Below, piece after piece: positions 24,241 through 36,889 of a stretch of DNA of 64,000 bases. The notes under the pieces were generated by a model. It ran no database searches. It was not told the DNA's origin and saw only the letters and a list, made by a program, of their open reading frames with translations. Source of the DNA: Combretum micranthum (taxonomy: Eukaryota > Streptophyta > Magnoliopsida > Myrtales > Combretaceae); assembly GCA_024138025.1 (NCBI GenBank), contig JAMXBD010000066.1, positions 1,984,001 to 2,048,000 on the forward strand. Reading direction: 5' to 3'. The number at the start of each line of letters is the position of its first letter. The stretch's first letter is position 1. A program made the translations under genes and the position numbers.

Positions 24241-25107
24241 TTATACGTTTCCAGCTCGTATTATGATGTAGTAGGCCTTGAAAATCGATTTGCAATGAAA
24301 ATAAGATATGAACGATGTTATTAATGGATATTATGCACCAATAATAACTCGAGCTATACTCTCTTTCAATTGATATGGCGCACAAGAAAGAATGAGTGGT
24401 TATTCGCCACAATCACAAATAGATTGATAAGAAATAATTATTTTGCTCTCAAATAGGAAGACAAAATGAAAGAATCTAAAGTTAAAATGTCTTGTTTAGG
24501 GTTTTCTAAGTTAGGAAGGGTATTTATATAACCCTTATATAATGGAAAACTTGTAAATAATACAACTTAATAAAGGAAAATTTGTGTAAAACACAAAACA
24601 ATGGTCACGCCTTAGATAGCAGGCATTATCGTCGATCACGGACCACATCACGGTTGTATCACAGGCCATGATCTCCTCTGAGAAAAATTTTCAATGTTAA
24701 TAACATGCTTAATCATGGCGTGTTGAGATAACGGGCCCTATCATGGTCATATCACAGGCCGTGATCTCATTTGAGCCAAACATCCTACGTTGATATGGGC
24801 TTCATTATGGGTGTTATTCAAGATAACGCCCTTAGTCACGGATGTTGTGTCGCTCGTGATCTCATTTTTTTCCTTTTCTCTAATAACGACCTAAGTCATG
24901 GCCATGATTGACCTGTCTCCTTCTTCACGTTCTCCTTCTAAATTTTTACAAATTAATCTATGTTCCCTTGTGCAATACACCTTATAACCATTTAGAAAGT
25001 TATATTCATCTTCAGATGATAGATTTGATAGAATTCTCAAAGATAAATTTTGTTACCCCTTAGCTCAAGCTCTTATAACAGGACCTGTTGGAAGCTGATT
25101 CTTATCA
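24241..25107 (-). repeat. 5' LTR of the gypsy element (867 bp)
   Basis: Pairs with 18655-19454. Shared landmarks are the words tattatgatgtagtagg, atgcaccaataataac, acaggccatgatctcc and acctgttggaagct in the same order. The inner end has lost the CA dinucleotide (tt on the + strand where the partner has tg). Many single-base differences and small indels separate the two LTRs, so the insertion is old. Confidence 0.88.
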
Positions 25108-25466
25108 CATATGAAATGGATTGAAATCGAATGAATGGAATAGAATCAACAAGGAATGTCAAATTCATTCTTATGTTTGCATATGCTCATAGAATGGAAT
25201 AGGCACATAATGAAATTTATAAAAATACCCTTCATTATATGTATAAATAATAAAAATATGTATGATAAAAGGGCAAAAAGGTAATTCAATCAATAACCTT
25301 TAATAGAGATGAAACGGAATTGCAATTCCATCTTCTCAAAAGCAAAATCGGATTCCTCTCGCAATTCTAGACGTGCCATAATGATAATTGCAAATGTTTG
25401 ATGGTGAATTGTATCTAAATGATTAAGTGAATATTTATACTCATGGTATCTTTGATTTGGTAGGAT

Positions 25467-26056
25467 TAAAGCTAGGCATATGAGTCGTGACTTGTGGATC
25501 AATCCATTTACAAGCTTTAAAAAGTGAGCCATAGCCAATTTTTTTGGCCCGTTTAAAAGTAGGCCAAATTGGTCCAGCATATTTAACCCATGGGTTAAAG
25601 CAAGCTGGCCCATGATGGTAGGCCCAGGCCGGCCAAAACTTATTAAAAAAATAAAAGGTTTAAGAATAAGAATAATATATTAATATATTAGTGATTATTC
25701 GTGACATATTATAAAAGAAAATAGATTGATACATGCATCACAATCATTATGACATTTTTTAAAGTATATATTTATTGATTTAAAGGTAATATGATTTCTA
25801 ATAAATCATTTAAAAAACTTGTTTCTATATGTAAGTAATCAAAATAGTAACAAAATTAATTTTAATATATATAAAACCCTAAAATATATAAATATTCTAA
25901 TTTTCACATAAACTAACACAAAAAAATAAGAAAAAAATTCATTCTAGCCAATGGGCAATTTTGGCTTGTTTAAAAGCATACAAAATGGTCCGACCTATTT
26001 AACCTACAAGTAAATACGGGCCAGCCTAGCCAACTAAGCCTGTATGCCCACCTTTA
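25467..26056. mobile_element. Non-autonomous hAT-like element (590 bp)
   Basis: Left end TAAAGCTAGGCATATGAG; right end read inward TAAAGGTGGGCATACAGG. Flanking 8 bp are ggtaggat (25459-25466) and gctagaat (26057-26064), six of eight identical. Inside, a segment with gtttaaaag..., ...ggtcc... and ...tatttaacc... occurs near both ends as a direct repeat (about 25550-25590 and 25970-26010). There is no transposase frame. Confidence 0.78.
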
Positions 26057-29000
26057 GCTAGAATAAAATAAGGTTATAATAGAATAGTAGTTCCTTTGTT
26101 TTATTATTAGGGGTATTTTTGGAAAATAAAAATGTTTCTCATAAAGAATAATTATTTCTCTAATGAATTAAAGGAATAGAGATTCATTTTCTATTCCATG
26201 TTATACATAATAGAAATTTTTTATGGTAAATTTGTTTACAAATCAAACAAAAGAATACTATTCTGCGGTAATAAAGGCAGAATACTAATTCTATTTTTGT
26301 TAACCAAAGGCAACATTAGTCCATGAAATTTATTAAAATCCATTACTATCCACCTAAGCTTTGCTCCATTTTTACCTCAATTATTATTAAGTTAGCATGA
26401 GCAACATAGATAAATTGATAATCCAATCGCACTACTTTAGTTACCTAATTTGGAGATAGCCTTTAATTATGAAATAGACAGTCGCTTTTTTGTTTTCAAA
26501 AATGCCAAAGAACCAAAGCAATCATTAAGAATAATTTGTGCATAATTGATCTATCTAAGTTGGAGTTTAACATAATATCCTTGAACCACCAACAAGAAAA
26601 CAATCTATTATGTGAACCCTGACATGGCAATATACCATCTAAACAAATGAAAAAGTAGAAAAAGTGAGTTGTGTAGTGACATCATTATAAGCAATGTTTG
26701 TAACATTTTTCCATTCTAACTTGTGAAATAACTTCCAATGTTTGGACACTATAAACATTATCCATTTTGTTATAAATCTCATTACGCTAATGTATGATCG
26801 GATCAGTATCGTTTCGGTATTGGTTCAATATTGTTATCAATTTAGTTTGGTTATTTTATGAGTAAAACTGTTAGTTTTTCATTAGTATCTTATCTGTTGG
26901 TTTAGATTTGTTCAGTTTGAAAATGATACCAAAATGACGATTCAAACATGCTTAAACAACTATTTAATACACTAAAATATGCACTTATGTCACACGTAGC
27001 AAATACTTTTACACTTTATCCATACTTTCAACTATTTCAATCTTATCCTTTGTCATGTTATGTATATTTCATAAGTTATTTCGATCAGCCCTACTATCAT
27101 TGGATTCCATTTCATCTCTTAATCCAATTGCAATTTTATATATGAGAAGAATTTATTGTCTAATAATTTCACTCTTAACGTCCTCTACAAAGGATATAAG
27201 CATTCACTCTTTTATTCTCAACTCTCCAACCATATCCATGGTAGGTAATTTCTTCTCACACTATAATGTACCCACTACATGTTATTGTACCCCATTCTCT
27301 TAGAGAAGTGGGTATTAAAATTCATCAATAGATTTAACAAAACACATTATGAAATAGATAAACGAACCTTAGTCGCCCACTCATGGAAGAAAGGGATTAC
27401 CTTACTAAATCATAATTTGTGACTTCCCCGTAAGCTTTCTCCCTCAATTAGCTCTTGTCTTCATAGTTGGAGTTGTAGCCTTCAACAGACTTGTAGATAT
27501 TTTGGCCCTTATTCAAGGATACTTAGGTGGAGATAAAAATATTTTGTTGAGCACTCTATTATCATGTATGTAGGATGCTTAAAGTATTTAAATGGTGTGT
27601 GTTTCAACTATTTTAAGTTTTTTCTTCTCTATCCCCTCCCTTCCCTCCTAGCCCCACCCTTTTTGAGGATTTCATTATACAAGTAGGGTTTGGAATTTTT
27701 TTGGAGATCTTTTATTAAGGTTTTCCATTGCAAGTTCTATGTGTATGGGTTTAGATGGAAGTTGTCACATATGTGTTGCATTAGTAGTACACTATACGCA
27801 GCATGAGAGGAGTAATGTGTGATGACACATAAGGGTAAGAGAGAAATGAATAGAGAGGAGGGACAAGCAATTCTAGCTGGCTTAATGCACTTATGATAGA
27901 GATTAGAGCTGTAAAGTGCTAAGCTTCACTACATGAAATGGGGGTGTTTGATCCTTTAAAATGTTTATCAAAAGCGAGATGGAGTTAAGTCATAATTTCT
28001 CATGATCCAAATGAAGAGGGGTTATGGTAATTATAAGGTTCAATCCATGATGTTATCTATTAGATTACAATGATAATCAACAACCAAGATAAGTCTTTTT
28101 TTACAGAGAGATCTTAGTGTACTCCCTTTCTAACCCAAATCCATTAAAGCTTATTTAGTGCATGAGTTATAATGAGAAAGATTTTAATTGGATATGCTAC
28201 TCCAACAAGCCCTACTTCAAACATGCAATATCAGTTCTCACTTAACTATCCCAGATAATATATGAGTTTGACTCTTTGGATCCTATCACCTTAGCCTAAA
28301 TAGTTAAATCTATGTCATGATTAAGCTTAAACCCTAAAGTTAGGTCCTTCTACACAAGTTTCATTTGATATGGAAAGGGTGATAAATGTTTCCTAAGCAA
28401 CCATGCCTTTGCACTTTAACTCTCTAGTAGCATAATCAGACTTTTTGAATTGCCATTGATATTACCTTCATGACAATGTGGGCATGTTAAGTGGCTCTCG
28501 AAGATTAGGTATGTCGTTTAGGGCTTCTATATGTTGAAAATGTCAAGTTAGCAAAGATACAAAGAAGGAATAAAGTGGCATAACAACATTAACATTGCAG
28601 AATTCAATTGGATATAAAAGTTGGCACTTAGAAAAAGCTTCACTACAAAGTTTAAGTATTACATGTAACATCATTCCTTATAACAAATATTAAAAAAAAT
28701 TACACATTTTGTTTTATTCTAACTTGTTAGGTGAACCTTTGTGCATTTAACCCTCTTATCTTTGAAATTGAATGCTTCAATCTAAAATCCACCCAAAAAA
28801 AAGAAAAAAGACTATGTGATCCCCCACACAATCATTTGCCCTTCAAAATTAGTAATTGCTTCTAGTAATTTTTAATTATTTTATATAAAAAAAGTAGTAA
28901 AATGTGATATAAAATACTTTTTCTTTCAAATTTAAGGTTCTATTTTCAAATAATAATTAGGAATTTAAAGTGTTCAATTTTAAAGATAAATCAATTCAAG

Positions 29001-29625
29001 TATATGAAACACACATAAAATGTATATTAGTAATACCCATGAATATAAGCTGTTTTTAGCTCATTAGTTTAAGGTTGATTTGGCATTAATTTGGTTTTAG
29101 TTGGAACTTGGGTATTTGAGAAGAAAACTTCATTACTCATATACAGATTGAAATAACTTAAATAAATAAATTAATTAATAGAGTTTAATATAAGGATTTT
29201 AAGTAAACAATGTATCTTTTGAGTAGTGTCTTCCTCTCCCCTTATAACAATACTTTTATTTAGCGGTTTCTCAACATCAAGAATCATAAGGTAAGATGTT
29301 TTCCCTTGGAATTTTGATGTTTCTTCATGGAGTCATGCTCTTAAAAGAGATGTTTAGTCTTATTAAAGTTCTCGAAGGTGGAAAGTGTGAGAAACAATAG
29401 GTTTACAATGGATTCTTTTTTTGCCAAAGTTGTGGTAAGTAATGGTATTTTATTGAAATTGTGATAAAAACAAAGTGTTCGATGGGATAAAAGAAGTATT
29501 TTGATATGTAGGGAAAAAAAATTTGATATTCTTGATTGCAAGGAATATTTCAATATGAAGAAAAATAATTGGAATCTTATTATTTTTTGCTTTGATGTGT
29601 GTACGTGATGAGATTGGGTAGAAAT
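26057..29625. other. Unassigned AT-rich intergenic region
   Basis: No gene recognised in about 3.5 kb. 25115-25440 and 26065-26300, on either side of the hAT-like element, share attccat/atggaat-rich words in opposite orientation and may be the two arms of an older MITE that the hAT-like element entered. 26800-26945 resembles part of 15700-15880. Frames at 26948-27303 have no recognisable domain. Confidence 0.4.
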
Positions 29626-30615
29626 TGAAAACGCAATAGAAAATACTAAAGAGGGGTGAATTAAGTATTTAACCTAAAATGCACAAATAATTAATTTTTA
29701 TGCAACATATCAATTTAAATTTCAATAGTAATGGATATATCAATAACGGAGTGTAATAAGGAATATTAAAGAAATAGGGAAAGAAGATATAAATCCAGAT
29801 CTAACATGAAGTTCGGCTAGCTCCCTACTCTCCACGATCTACAAATACCTCCAAAAGGACTTCACACGCTTTATTGATTCACAAACACACACGAGCAGTT
29901 AAGTAATACACAAGTTCCAACACACAGAAAATAAAGTATTTCCTTCACTTTTTTGTAGCGCTCTCTTATAAAGTTATAAGTTAAGAATAGAGCATTAAAA
30001 ATTGATTTTCTCTCTCTTACAACAATTTGAAAAATAATAAACAAAAGCACAGAAATTATGAGAGAATTCTTGATTTGTTTGTTTGCAAATAAAAGCTCTT
30101 TTAAAAGTTGTTTGAAACTCCAAATGAACATGTATTTATAGTCTTTAAGGATCAAATGTTCGTTGGAGATAACATGTGGCAGGCAACTGCATTAAACGTG
30201 TGCAACGGTCAAATTTAAATGTCCACGAACTCACCAGTGTAAGCTTTTACTAGCTCGATGTCCAATTTTTGAAGACTTTATGCCTCGAATTTTTGCCTCT
30301 CGCCCCTTGAATTTTGACCTCTTCACGCCTTGGATTTTTAGGCTCGACGACAACTGTGTTGTACTTTCCTATACTAGTTGGCCGATGTAACTCCTCTAAG
30401 CTCAAAGACAAAACACACAAAGCACATATACACATGCAACACATATTTCTAGATATATGTTTTTCCTTATAAATTGTTGATCTTATCCATATACACACAA
30501 CACACACACGCACGCACGCACACACACACACACATATATATGTTTATATGTTTACAATAGCTTTACATAACATTTACTCGCATCAAAATCATATATAAGA
30601 TAATTCAGTTTAACA
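29626..30615 (-). repeat. 3' LTR of the copia element (990 bp)
   Basis: Begins tgaaaacgcaatagaaaat and ends cagtttaaca on the + strand, matching both ends of the 39272-42278 LTR. It includes a CA/CG dinucleotide microsatellite at about 30496-30536 (acacacacacgcacgcacgc). The short frames across it are LTR sequence, not genes. Confidence 0.88.
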
Positions 30616-31147
30616 ATATTCTGTATTTTGATGAGGGCAAACAGTTATGTAAACACTATTTGTTATTTTCTCCCCCTTCAATAAATGCTCTCCCATAATC
30701 TTATAATATTTGCAGATTAAGAATACTCAAAAACACTAGATTTATCCATTAGTCATACCATTATATCTCTTCCTTTGTCATACTATTATTTATCCCCTTT
30801 TGACCTCATCAAAAAGATTTATACAAGATAATAAGTAAAAGGAGGCAATATAATTAGGAGAAATAGTCATACAAAATAGTGCCATGTAGGACAGTTTAAA
30901 TATAAAGATGTACAAACATAAAGTTTCAAGCTTAAATATAAAGATGCAATCAAGAAAATCAAGAAAAGTGGAACATGTCGGAAGATCAGGCAGGCGAATC
31001 ATTAGATGGAGGTGGGAGAGGATGAATGCTGTAAAAGTGATCCATATATCCTCAAATGTTAGACTTGAAAGACTGGAAATCAAAGCAGAGATCAGAAATC
31101 TGGTTCTCTATGATATCAAATTTGGAGTCCATATGATCTTGAAGCTC

Positions 31148-32149
31148 TTAAAAAGAAGATATAGAGATACTAGGAGCCGAAGAACCAAAAAGTGGAGTTG
31201 GAGGCTTGTTAGCATTAGAATTTGTATCTAAGCTAGAACCAAGAAGTAAAGCACCACCCCTAACCAAGGGCTCTAAAGGTTTCTTTCTTACCCATCTCCC
31301 ATCTTGTCTTTTCCAAGTCTCTAAACTGATGGTATTGAAAGAGAAAGTAGGAACCTGAACAGGGCGAGTCTTGGAGTGAAACCCTACACCTTTGCTCCTT
31401 AACAACTGTGTGATCAACCTACTTCCTCTGAGAATAGCCTGAGCAAACTTATTAGTGACATTCTTAAAGGTACCGTACATCATATCAAAGAAATTAATCT
31501 TATACCCTCTCAAGATATAGACCATGAGTCACAAGTCTTGCTAGGTCACTGTAGTATGTTATCCCTTGTGTAGAACATAATTGGCTATCGAGAACTGATG
31601 CAGAACCCAACACCTGAGAGACAAACATGAAGAATATAGATTACATGGTTCGTGCTAATTTTGACCCATATCAGATACAGTAAACAACTCTTCATAATAC
31701 TGAGCTCCATTAAAAGAACTAGGCATTCTAACCCCAAAGTCATCAACATCTATCAGATTATAGATATCATGATGTGATAATTCAAGTCTTCTACCATAAA
31801 GATATGAATACAGCTAAGGTCTAACAAAACTTGAACTATTGTACCCAGTTTCCATTCCAACACCTAGACTACCATCATCCTCCAAATAATCAATCAAATT
31901 TCAATAAAATAGTCTAACATTCTCCTCATTAACTTCAGTAGGAAACAACATTGTATTCATGACATTATTTAGAGTTACTCTAGATATTTAAGGAATTCTA
32001 AAGAATTGTAACACATCTGCATTGTAATTTCTATCCACATTAATAGGAAGATCTCGAAATAAGGCATAGCTATTAGAATGCTTCCTGGATGGGAAGAGAA
32101 AACCATCAAAAGCTGGTGGTGCAGGGGGTACATGGCCTCGGCAGCTCAT
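31148..32149 (-). pseudogene. Extra frame 3' of copia pol, resembling 'putative plant transposon protein'
   Basis: From ATG at 32149 (context GCCACCATGA) one frame runs 334 codons to 31148. Seven stops interrupt it, each one transition away from Gln, Trp or Arg codons, and I found no frameshift. Readable pieces are PAFDGFLFPSRKHSNSYALF, VRLFY.NLIDYLEDDGSLGV, YSYLYGRRLELSHHDIYNLI, ANYVLHKG.HTTVT.QDL.L and LITQLLRSKGVGF. The pattern of an 'l..n.llp..H...vt..d..ll..ll.g' block followed by 'LIT.L....GV' recalls, from memory, the Pfam family named putative plant transposon protein. It is sense to pol and lies between RNase H and the 3' LTR, where SIRE-type copia elements carry an env-like frame. 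Function unknown. Confidence 0.65.
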
Positions 32150-32159
32150 GGTGGCATAA

Positions 32160-32290
32160 TGAAGAGAGAGAGAGAGAGAGAGGAGAGAGGGGGGGGGTTG
32201 TGATAGATGGTGGGGAAGTGGTGGGGAGAGAGGTGGGGTAAGGTTGAGGAAAAAAGAGAAGAAGAAAGAGAGGTGGAGAGAAGATTCTAG
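32160..32290 (-). repeat. CT-rich leader (GA microsatellite on + strand)
   Basis: A nearly pure CT stretch on the - strand, including about ten CT units, sits a few bases upstream of the ATG of the extra copia frame. CT-rich tracts are common in plant 5' leaders, so this may mark a promoter or leader for a separate transcript. Confidence 0.55.
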
Positions 32291-32777
32291 GAGTTTTTTA
32301 GAGCGAGAGTCAAGACAGAGCGTAGAAGAGAGAGAAGGAAAAGAGAGCAATGAGAGAAGAACATATATACATGCATGTTTAAAAACACAGACCGACGAAC
32401 CGATACATGGTATACACGCGAGCCAATACGAGGAAATTTTGAAAATTAAATGCTTAAAGACGATAGAGGCTCACATCGAGCCCTCAAGGGAGAGACCATC
32501 GAATCAATCTTATAGCCACCGACAAGCCAGTGCGAGTTTAGGAAAAATAAAGGCCATCGAGCCTCAGGTTAAGCCTTTGACACTCATCTTGGCAAGCTAA
32601 TTGCTCTATCAAACATGCAGCAGATAAAACAGATTATTCGAAAATAGATCATATATATGCATGTATGATATTTAACAGCTTGTTCAACTCAAAAATAAGT
32701 TCTAGATCAACTTGACTCTAATTTATTTGGAACTCATCACTTTTTATCATTCCCAATTCTCTTCCTAAATTGCAAAA

Positions 32778-33047
32778 TCAATCATCACTTAAGGGTTTTG
32801 TAAAAATATCAGCAATTTGATTGTTTATATAAACAAATTCCAAACTAATATCTCTATTTAGAGCATAATCTCTAATGAAATGATGTCTCATTTTGATATG
32901 CTTGGTTCTTGAGTATTGAATCGAATTTTTTGTTAAATTTATAGCACTTGTGTTATCGTAGTGAATTAGAACATTTTCATATTTTAAACCATAATATAAT
33001 AAAGTTTGTTTCATCCATAAAACTTGTGTACAACAAGTACTAACAAC
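32778..33047 (-). pseudogene. Copia RNase H, 3' part
   Basis: Carries CCTQVLWMKQTLLYYGL, VLIHYDNTSAINLTKNSIQ, RTKHIKMRHHFIRDY and IADIFTKPLSDD, the ordinary end of copia RNase H. The 5' part of the same domain lies beyond the hAT-like insertion at 34680-34951. The catalytic D of YDNTSA is kept. Confidence 0.9.
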
Positions 33048-34679
33048 TAGAGGTCATCAAGGGGCGGTTCTGAACCGCGAACCGCCCCGTTAGGGATGGT
33101 TAAGAACGGCCGGAGGACCCACCGGAACCGGTAGACCCTAGCATTTCCTCCGCAACGAACCGGTGGTTTTGCCGAGTCGGGAACTGCCATTCCAGACCTG
33201 GAACTGGCAATTCCGACCCAGCTCGTATAGAAATAAAAAAACAAAACACATACGTCACAAATTGGGCTAACTTTGTTTAGCAAATGACTCCAGAAAGAGC
33301 TTCTTTCTATTTCCTCAGGTTGGGTTCTAGTGTCTTTTGTGGACTCTAGTCTATTTCCAAGTGTTGGAATCATAGCTTGGCACATACATAGACATTAGTA
33401 TATAAAAAATTTACAATGACCCAAAAATGAAGAGAGGAAAAAAAAAAAAGAAAAAGGAAAGGTTTTAAGAAGATTTATTATAAACATTTGCCAACATTAT
33501 TCTAAATGAAGAGACGAGTGAAAGTAGTGTCTGAAATCACTAAAAAATAATTAGAGAAAATAACTTAGGTGTTTTGACAATTTTACAGGGTTTTTTGTAT
33601 TTAACAAACAAATGAGTTTTGCATTTATTTGTTGATTTCACTTAAAGACATACAATTTCCTCTTAATAAATAATTAAATTAATAAATGATGCTTTTCCAT
33701 ATATTTACGCAACTTAATTTACTTAAGAACTATAAAGGAAACTGAAACGAAAGGAGGGGAAAAAATTTTCAGAATTCTAAAAAAAAAAAAAGTAAGAAAT
33801 TGTTGACTGATCACCTTGTTGTCAATAGGTTGTTATTTGTTTTTTTTTTTTTTTACCAAACGATAGGTTGTTATTTACTCTTTACTTATTTTTCAGTCTT
33901 TACATTTAAATATTCTGCATTTTCGTATCAAGTTTTTAAGAAATTTAATTATTTAAAATATTTAACAATATCATTCAATTCATTCATTCATTCCAATCAA
34001 CCCTCCCAAAATACACATCATTTTTTCATCTTTGTGATTTAACTAAAAATATTACAATTACATAACAAACAGAAGGAAAAATAAAATAAATTTTATAATT
34101 CTGATGCGTAATAACGGAAAGGTTTGAATTGCTTTCAAAATAATTGAAGGAAAGTTACAATTACAACATCTATATTGATAACTTTTACCAATATTCTTTA
34201 AATCTTAATAAGAGAATCATAATACCTAAATCTTTATATTAAATATTGACTTTACAAGAGTAACTTTATTAGAATAATTCTAATTATTTATAGCAGACTG
34301 CTACTATAAGAGATTTTGAGTTTACAATAAGGAGAAAAAAAAAAGAGCTTTGAATTAGCACGCATACCTCTTTTTAGTGTCATGGACTTTTGCTATTAAT
34401 TTGCATTCCTGTGAGTAAATGGTGTCATCTTTGGATATTAACAGTATACAAACACACTCAATTACAATTAGACAATGCATATCCAATTTAATCTTAACAC
34501 AATAAATTGATCTTAGGGTTTCTTTTTTTCATTTTTCGATTAATTTATAAAAAAAATGGTTCATGGTTTGCATGGAACCGTGAACCACCCTAGTTCCGGT
34601 TCCGATTCCACAAAATGTGGAATCGTGAACTGGCGGTTCCAATTCGGGTTGGAACCGACCTGAACCGTGCTGACATCTA
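33048..34679. mobile_element. hAT-like element inserted in copia RNase H (1632 bp)
   Basis: Ends are TAGAGGTCATCAA.GGGCGGTTC on the left and TAGATGTCAGCACGGTTC read inward on the right. Flanks are ctaacaac (33040-33047) and gtaataac (34680-34687), six of eight matching. On the - strand the host frame reads AEYIVI before the insert and VSTCCTQVLWMK after it, so excising the element and one duplication rejoins RNase H. GC-rich subterminal arms with many GGTTC/GAACC words surround an AT-rich core. No transposase domain could be read. Confidence 0.85.
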
Positions 34680-34951
34680 GTAATAACTATATATTCAGCT
34701 TTGGTAGTTGAAAGTGCAACTGAATTTTGCTTATTTGAGTGCCAAGATACTAGAGAGTTTCCAAGAAAGTGGCATGTGCCACTTGTGCTTTTTCGATCAA
34801 CTTTGCACCCTGTATGATCAGCATCGGAGTATGCAACTAGATCGAAAAAAGTAAATTTTTGATACCACAAATCAATTTTAATAGTACCCACAAGATGCTT
34901 GAGTTTGCATTTTACTGCTCTTAAGCATAATTCTTTTAGGCAAGATTGCAA
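34680..34951 (-). pseudogene. Copia RNase H, 5' part
   Basis: Reads LVAYSDADHTGCKVDRKSTS, then CHFLGNSLVSWHSNKQNSVA and LSTTKAEYIVI, the first half of the copia RNase H domain with its catalytic D (YSDAD) and E (KAEY). The frame then runs into the hAT-like insert, which makes the 140-codon open frame at 34529-34951 a chimera. Confidence 0.9.
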
Positions 34952-35096
34952 TCATACACACACCGATAACTGATATCAGGTTTTGAAGCTGTTCGATATA
35001 GCAAACTACCTATCATGCCTCTATAAAGTTTTTCACAAACATTTTTCTCATTTTCATCTTTATCCAATTTTAAATTTGTACTCATAAGTGTAGGTT

Positions 35097-35900
35097 TTAT
35101 TTCATAATTATCCATTTTTGGATTTTTTTCAAGAGTTCTTTGGTATATTTAGATTGATTTATAAAGATTCCATTTTCAAATTGCTTTTTTTGAAGACTTA
35201 GAAAATAATTAAGTTCTCCCATCATACTCATTTCAAATTCATTCTTCATGGACTCAAAAAATTCATCTATGAGACTCCTTTTTGCAGCTCCAAATACAAT
35301 ATCATCCAAATGGATGTGTACAATCAATATGTTTGGCTTGTGATTTTTCATAAAAAGAGTTGTGTCAAATTTTCCTCTAGAAAATCCTTTGTTCAATAGA
35401 AAGCTACTGAGTCTTTGATACCAAGCTTTACGACCTTGCTTGAAACTATAAAGAGCTTTGTTTAATTTGTAAACATGATCAGGGAAAGCATTTTTAAAAC
35501 TTAGGAGTTACTCTACATAGACTTCTGTTTTTATAAAATCATTTAGAAAAGCACTTTTCACATCCATTTGAAAAAAAAGTGAAATTTTTTAATACAATAA
35601 ATGCCAAAAGCATCCTAATAGCTTCTAGTCTAGCAATTGGGGCAAAAGTCTCATCAAAATCTATGCCTTTTTCTTGATTATATCCTTAAGCAACTAATCT
35701 AGCCTTATTTCTAGTTATCAATCCAGCTTTATCTAGATTGTTTCTATAAACCCACTTAGTTCTAATAACTGGTCTACATTAGATCTAGGAACCAAGTTTT
35801 AAACTTCCTTTTTTGTGAATTGATTTAATTCTTCTTGCACAGCTTGCATCCATAATTCATCTTTTAAAGCTTTTTTTTGTATTTTTAGGCTTCGTTAGTA
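35097..35900 (-). pseudogene. Copia reverse transcriptase (broken)
   Basis: The region 35396-35097 reads KFDTTLFMKNHKPNILIVHI then HLDDIVFGAAKRSLIDEF, FEMSMMGELNYFLSLQ and NGIFINQSKYTKELLKK. The usual YVDDIIFG box is HLDDIVFG, so both Asp residues remain. Upstream (35900-35400) the fingers part is readable only in pieces with stops. Confidence 0.88.
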
Positions 35901-36131
35901 ATAGGAACACTAGATTACTCATTTTTCTTAGGAAAGATCTTGTTTGTATGTTGTTAAAAGGTTCGTCTATTATTATATCTTTCGGGTGTGATCTTGCATA
36001 TCTCCATTCTTTAGGAAGATCATTGTCAACAGACTCATTTATCTACTTCTTTATCACTTTCAAGAGAAAACTTATACAAATTAGTACAAGTATTATCCAC
36101 ATCATCACTTGAACCTAAATGAGGCCAAGAA

Positions 36132-36746
36132 TCATAAAAAAGAATCATCAAAAGCAACATGAATAGATTCTTCTACAACGAAAATTATCTTATGGAACAT
36201 TCTATATGCTTTACAAGTTAAAGAGTAGCCTAGAAAAATACCTTCATCACTTTTAGCATCAAACTTAGCTAGTTGCTCTTTTCCATTGTTCAAGATGTAA
36301 CATTTAGTGCCAGATGGATGAAAATAAGATATTTTAGGCCTTCTTCCTTTACAAAGCTCATAGGGGGTTTTATTAAGAATTCGTCTTATGAAAACACTAT
36401 TTGATATGTAGCGTGCAGTGTTTACAACTTCAGCCCAAATGTATTTAGGTAAATTATTTTCACACAACATAGTTCTAAACATTTCAATCAAAGTTATATC
36501 TTTCATTTCAGCTACATCATTTTGTTATAGAGTTCTAGGTGCTAAAAAAGTATGTTTAATTCTATTTTTACTGCAAAAATCATCCATTTCATAATTTTCA
36601 AAGTCTTTCTGATAATCACTTCGGATAGTTACAATATTAAAACTTTTTTTTTTCATTTTAGACCTTCTTGCAATGTCTAAAAAGGACATTGCTTGTTTCA
36701 TCTTTAGATACAAGGAAAAAAGTTCATGTATGTCTAGAGAAGTCAT
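36132..36746 (-). pseudogene. Copia integrase (broken)
   Basis: Two frames, 36746-36525 and 36506-36132. The first has FNIVTIRSDYQKDFENYEMD then FCSKNRIKHTFLAPRT, the second catalytic Asp region (usually IRSDHG.EF.N..F..FC...GI.H..S.P.TPQ). The second has FRTMLCENNLPKYIWAEVVN, TPYELCKGRRPKISYFHPSG and FLGYSLTCKAYR, the copia integrase C-terminus. Confidence 0.88.
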
Positions 36747-36889
36747 CTACAATAACCAAAGTGTATTTTTTGCCTCCTAAACTTAAAGTTTAAGTAGGAC
36801 CAAAGAAGTTCATGTGCAATAGTTCTAATGGCCAAGAAGTGGAAACAGCATCCTTAGATTTAAAGGAAATTTTAGTTTGCTTTCTTTGT

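Larger units (their letters stand above)
18655..25107 (-). mobile_element. Ty3/gypsy LTR retrotransposon, complete in layout but decayed
   Basis: The element is on the - strand: 5' LTR 25107-24241, primer-binding site 24235-24224, gag, protease, reverse transcriptase, RNase H, integrase, polypurine tract 19463-19455, 3' LTR 19454-18655. The PBS reads TGGTAAAAGAGC, two changes from TGGTATCAGAGC, the complement of initiator tRNA-Met. Flanking pentamers are tgtat (18650-18654) and catat (25108-25112), three of five matching with transition differences. The order PR-RT-RH-IN marks it as Ty3/gypsy. All domains are broken by stops or frameshifts. Confidence 0.9.

Noticed and set aside
30250..30531. 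A Cys-rich 93-codon frame on the - strand
   Set aside because: It lies wholly inside the copia 3' LTR and its Cys/Val run comes from the CA/CG microsatellite.
33047..33385. A 112-codon frame at the left end of the hAT-like insert
   Set aside because: It overlaps the terminal inverted repeat and shows no transposase or other domain.
34529..34951. A 140-codon frame that looks like one gene
   Set aside because: Its first part is copia RNase H and its last part is the end of the inserted hAT-like element, so it is a chimera of two mobile elements.
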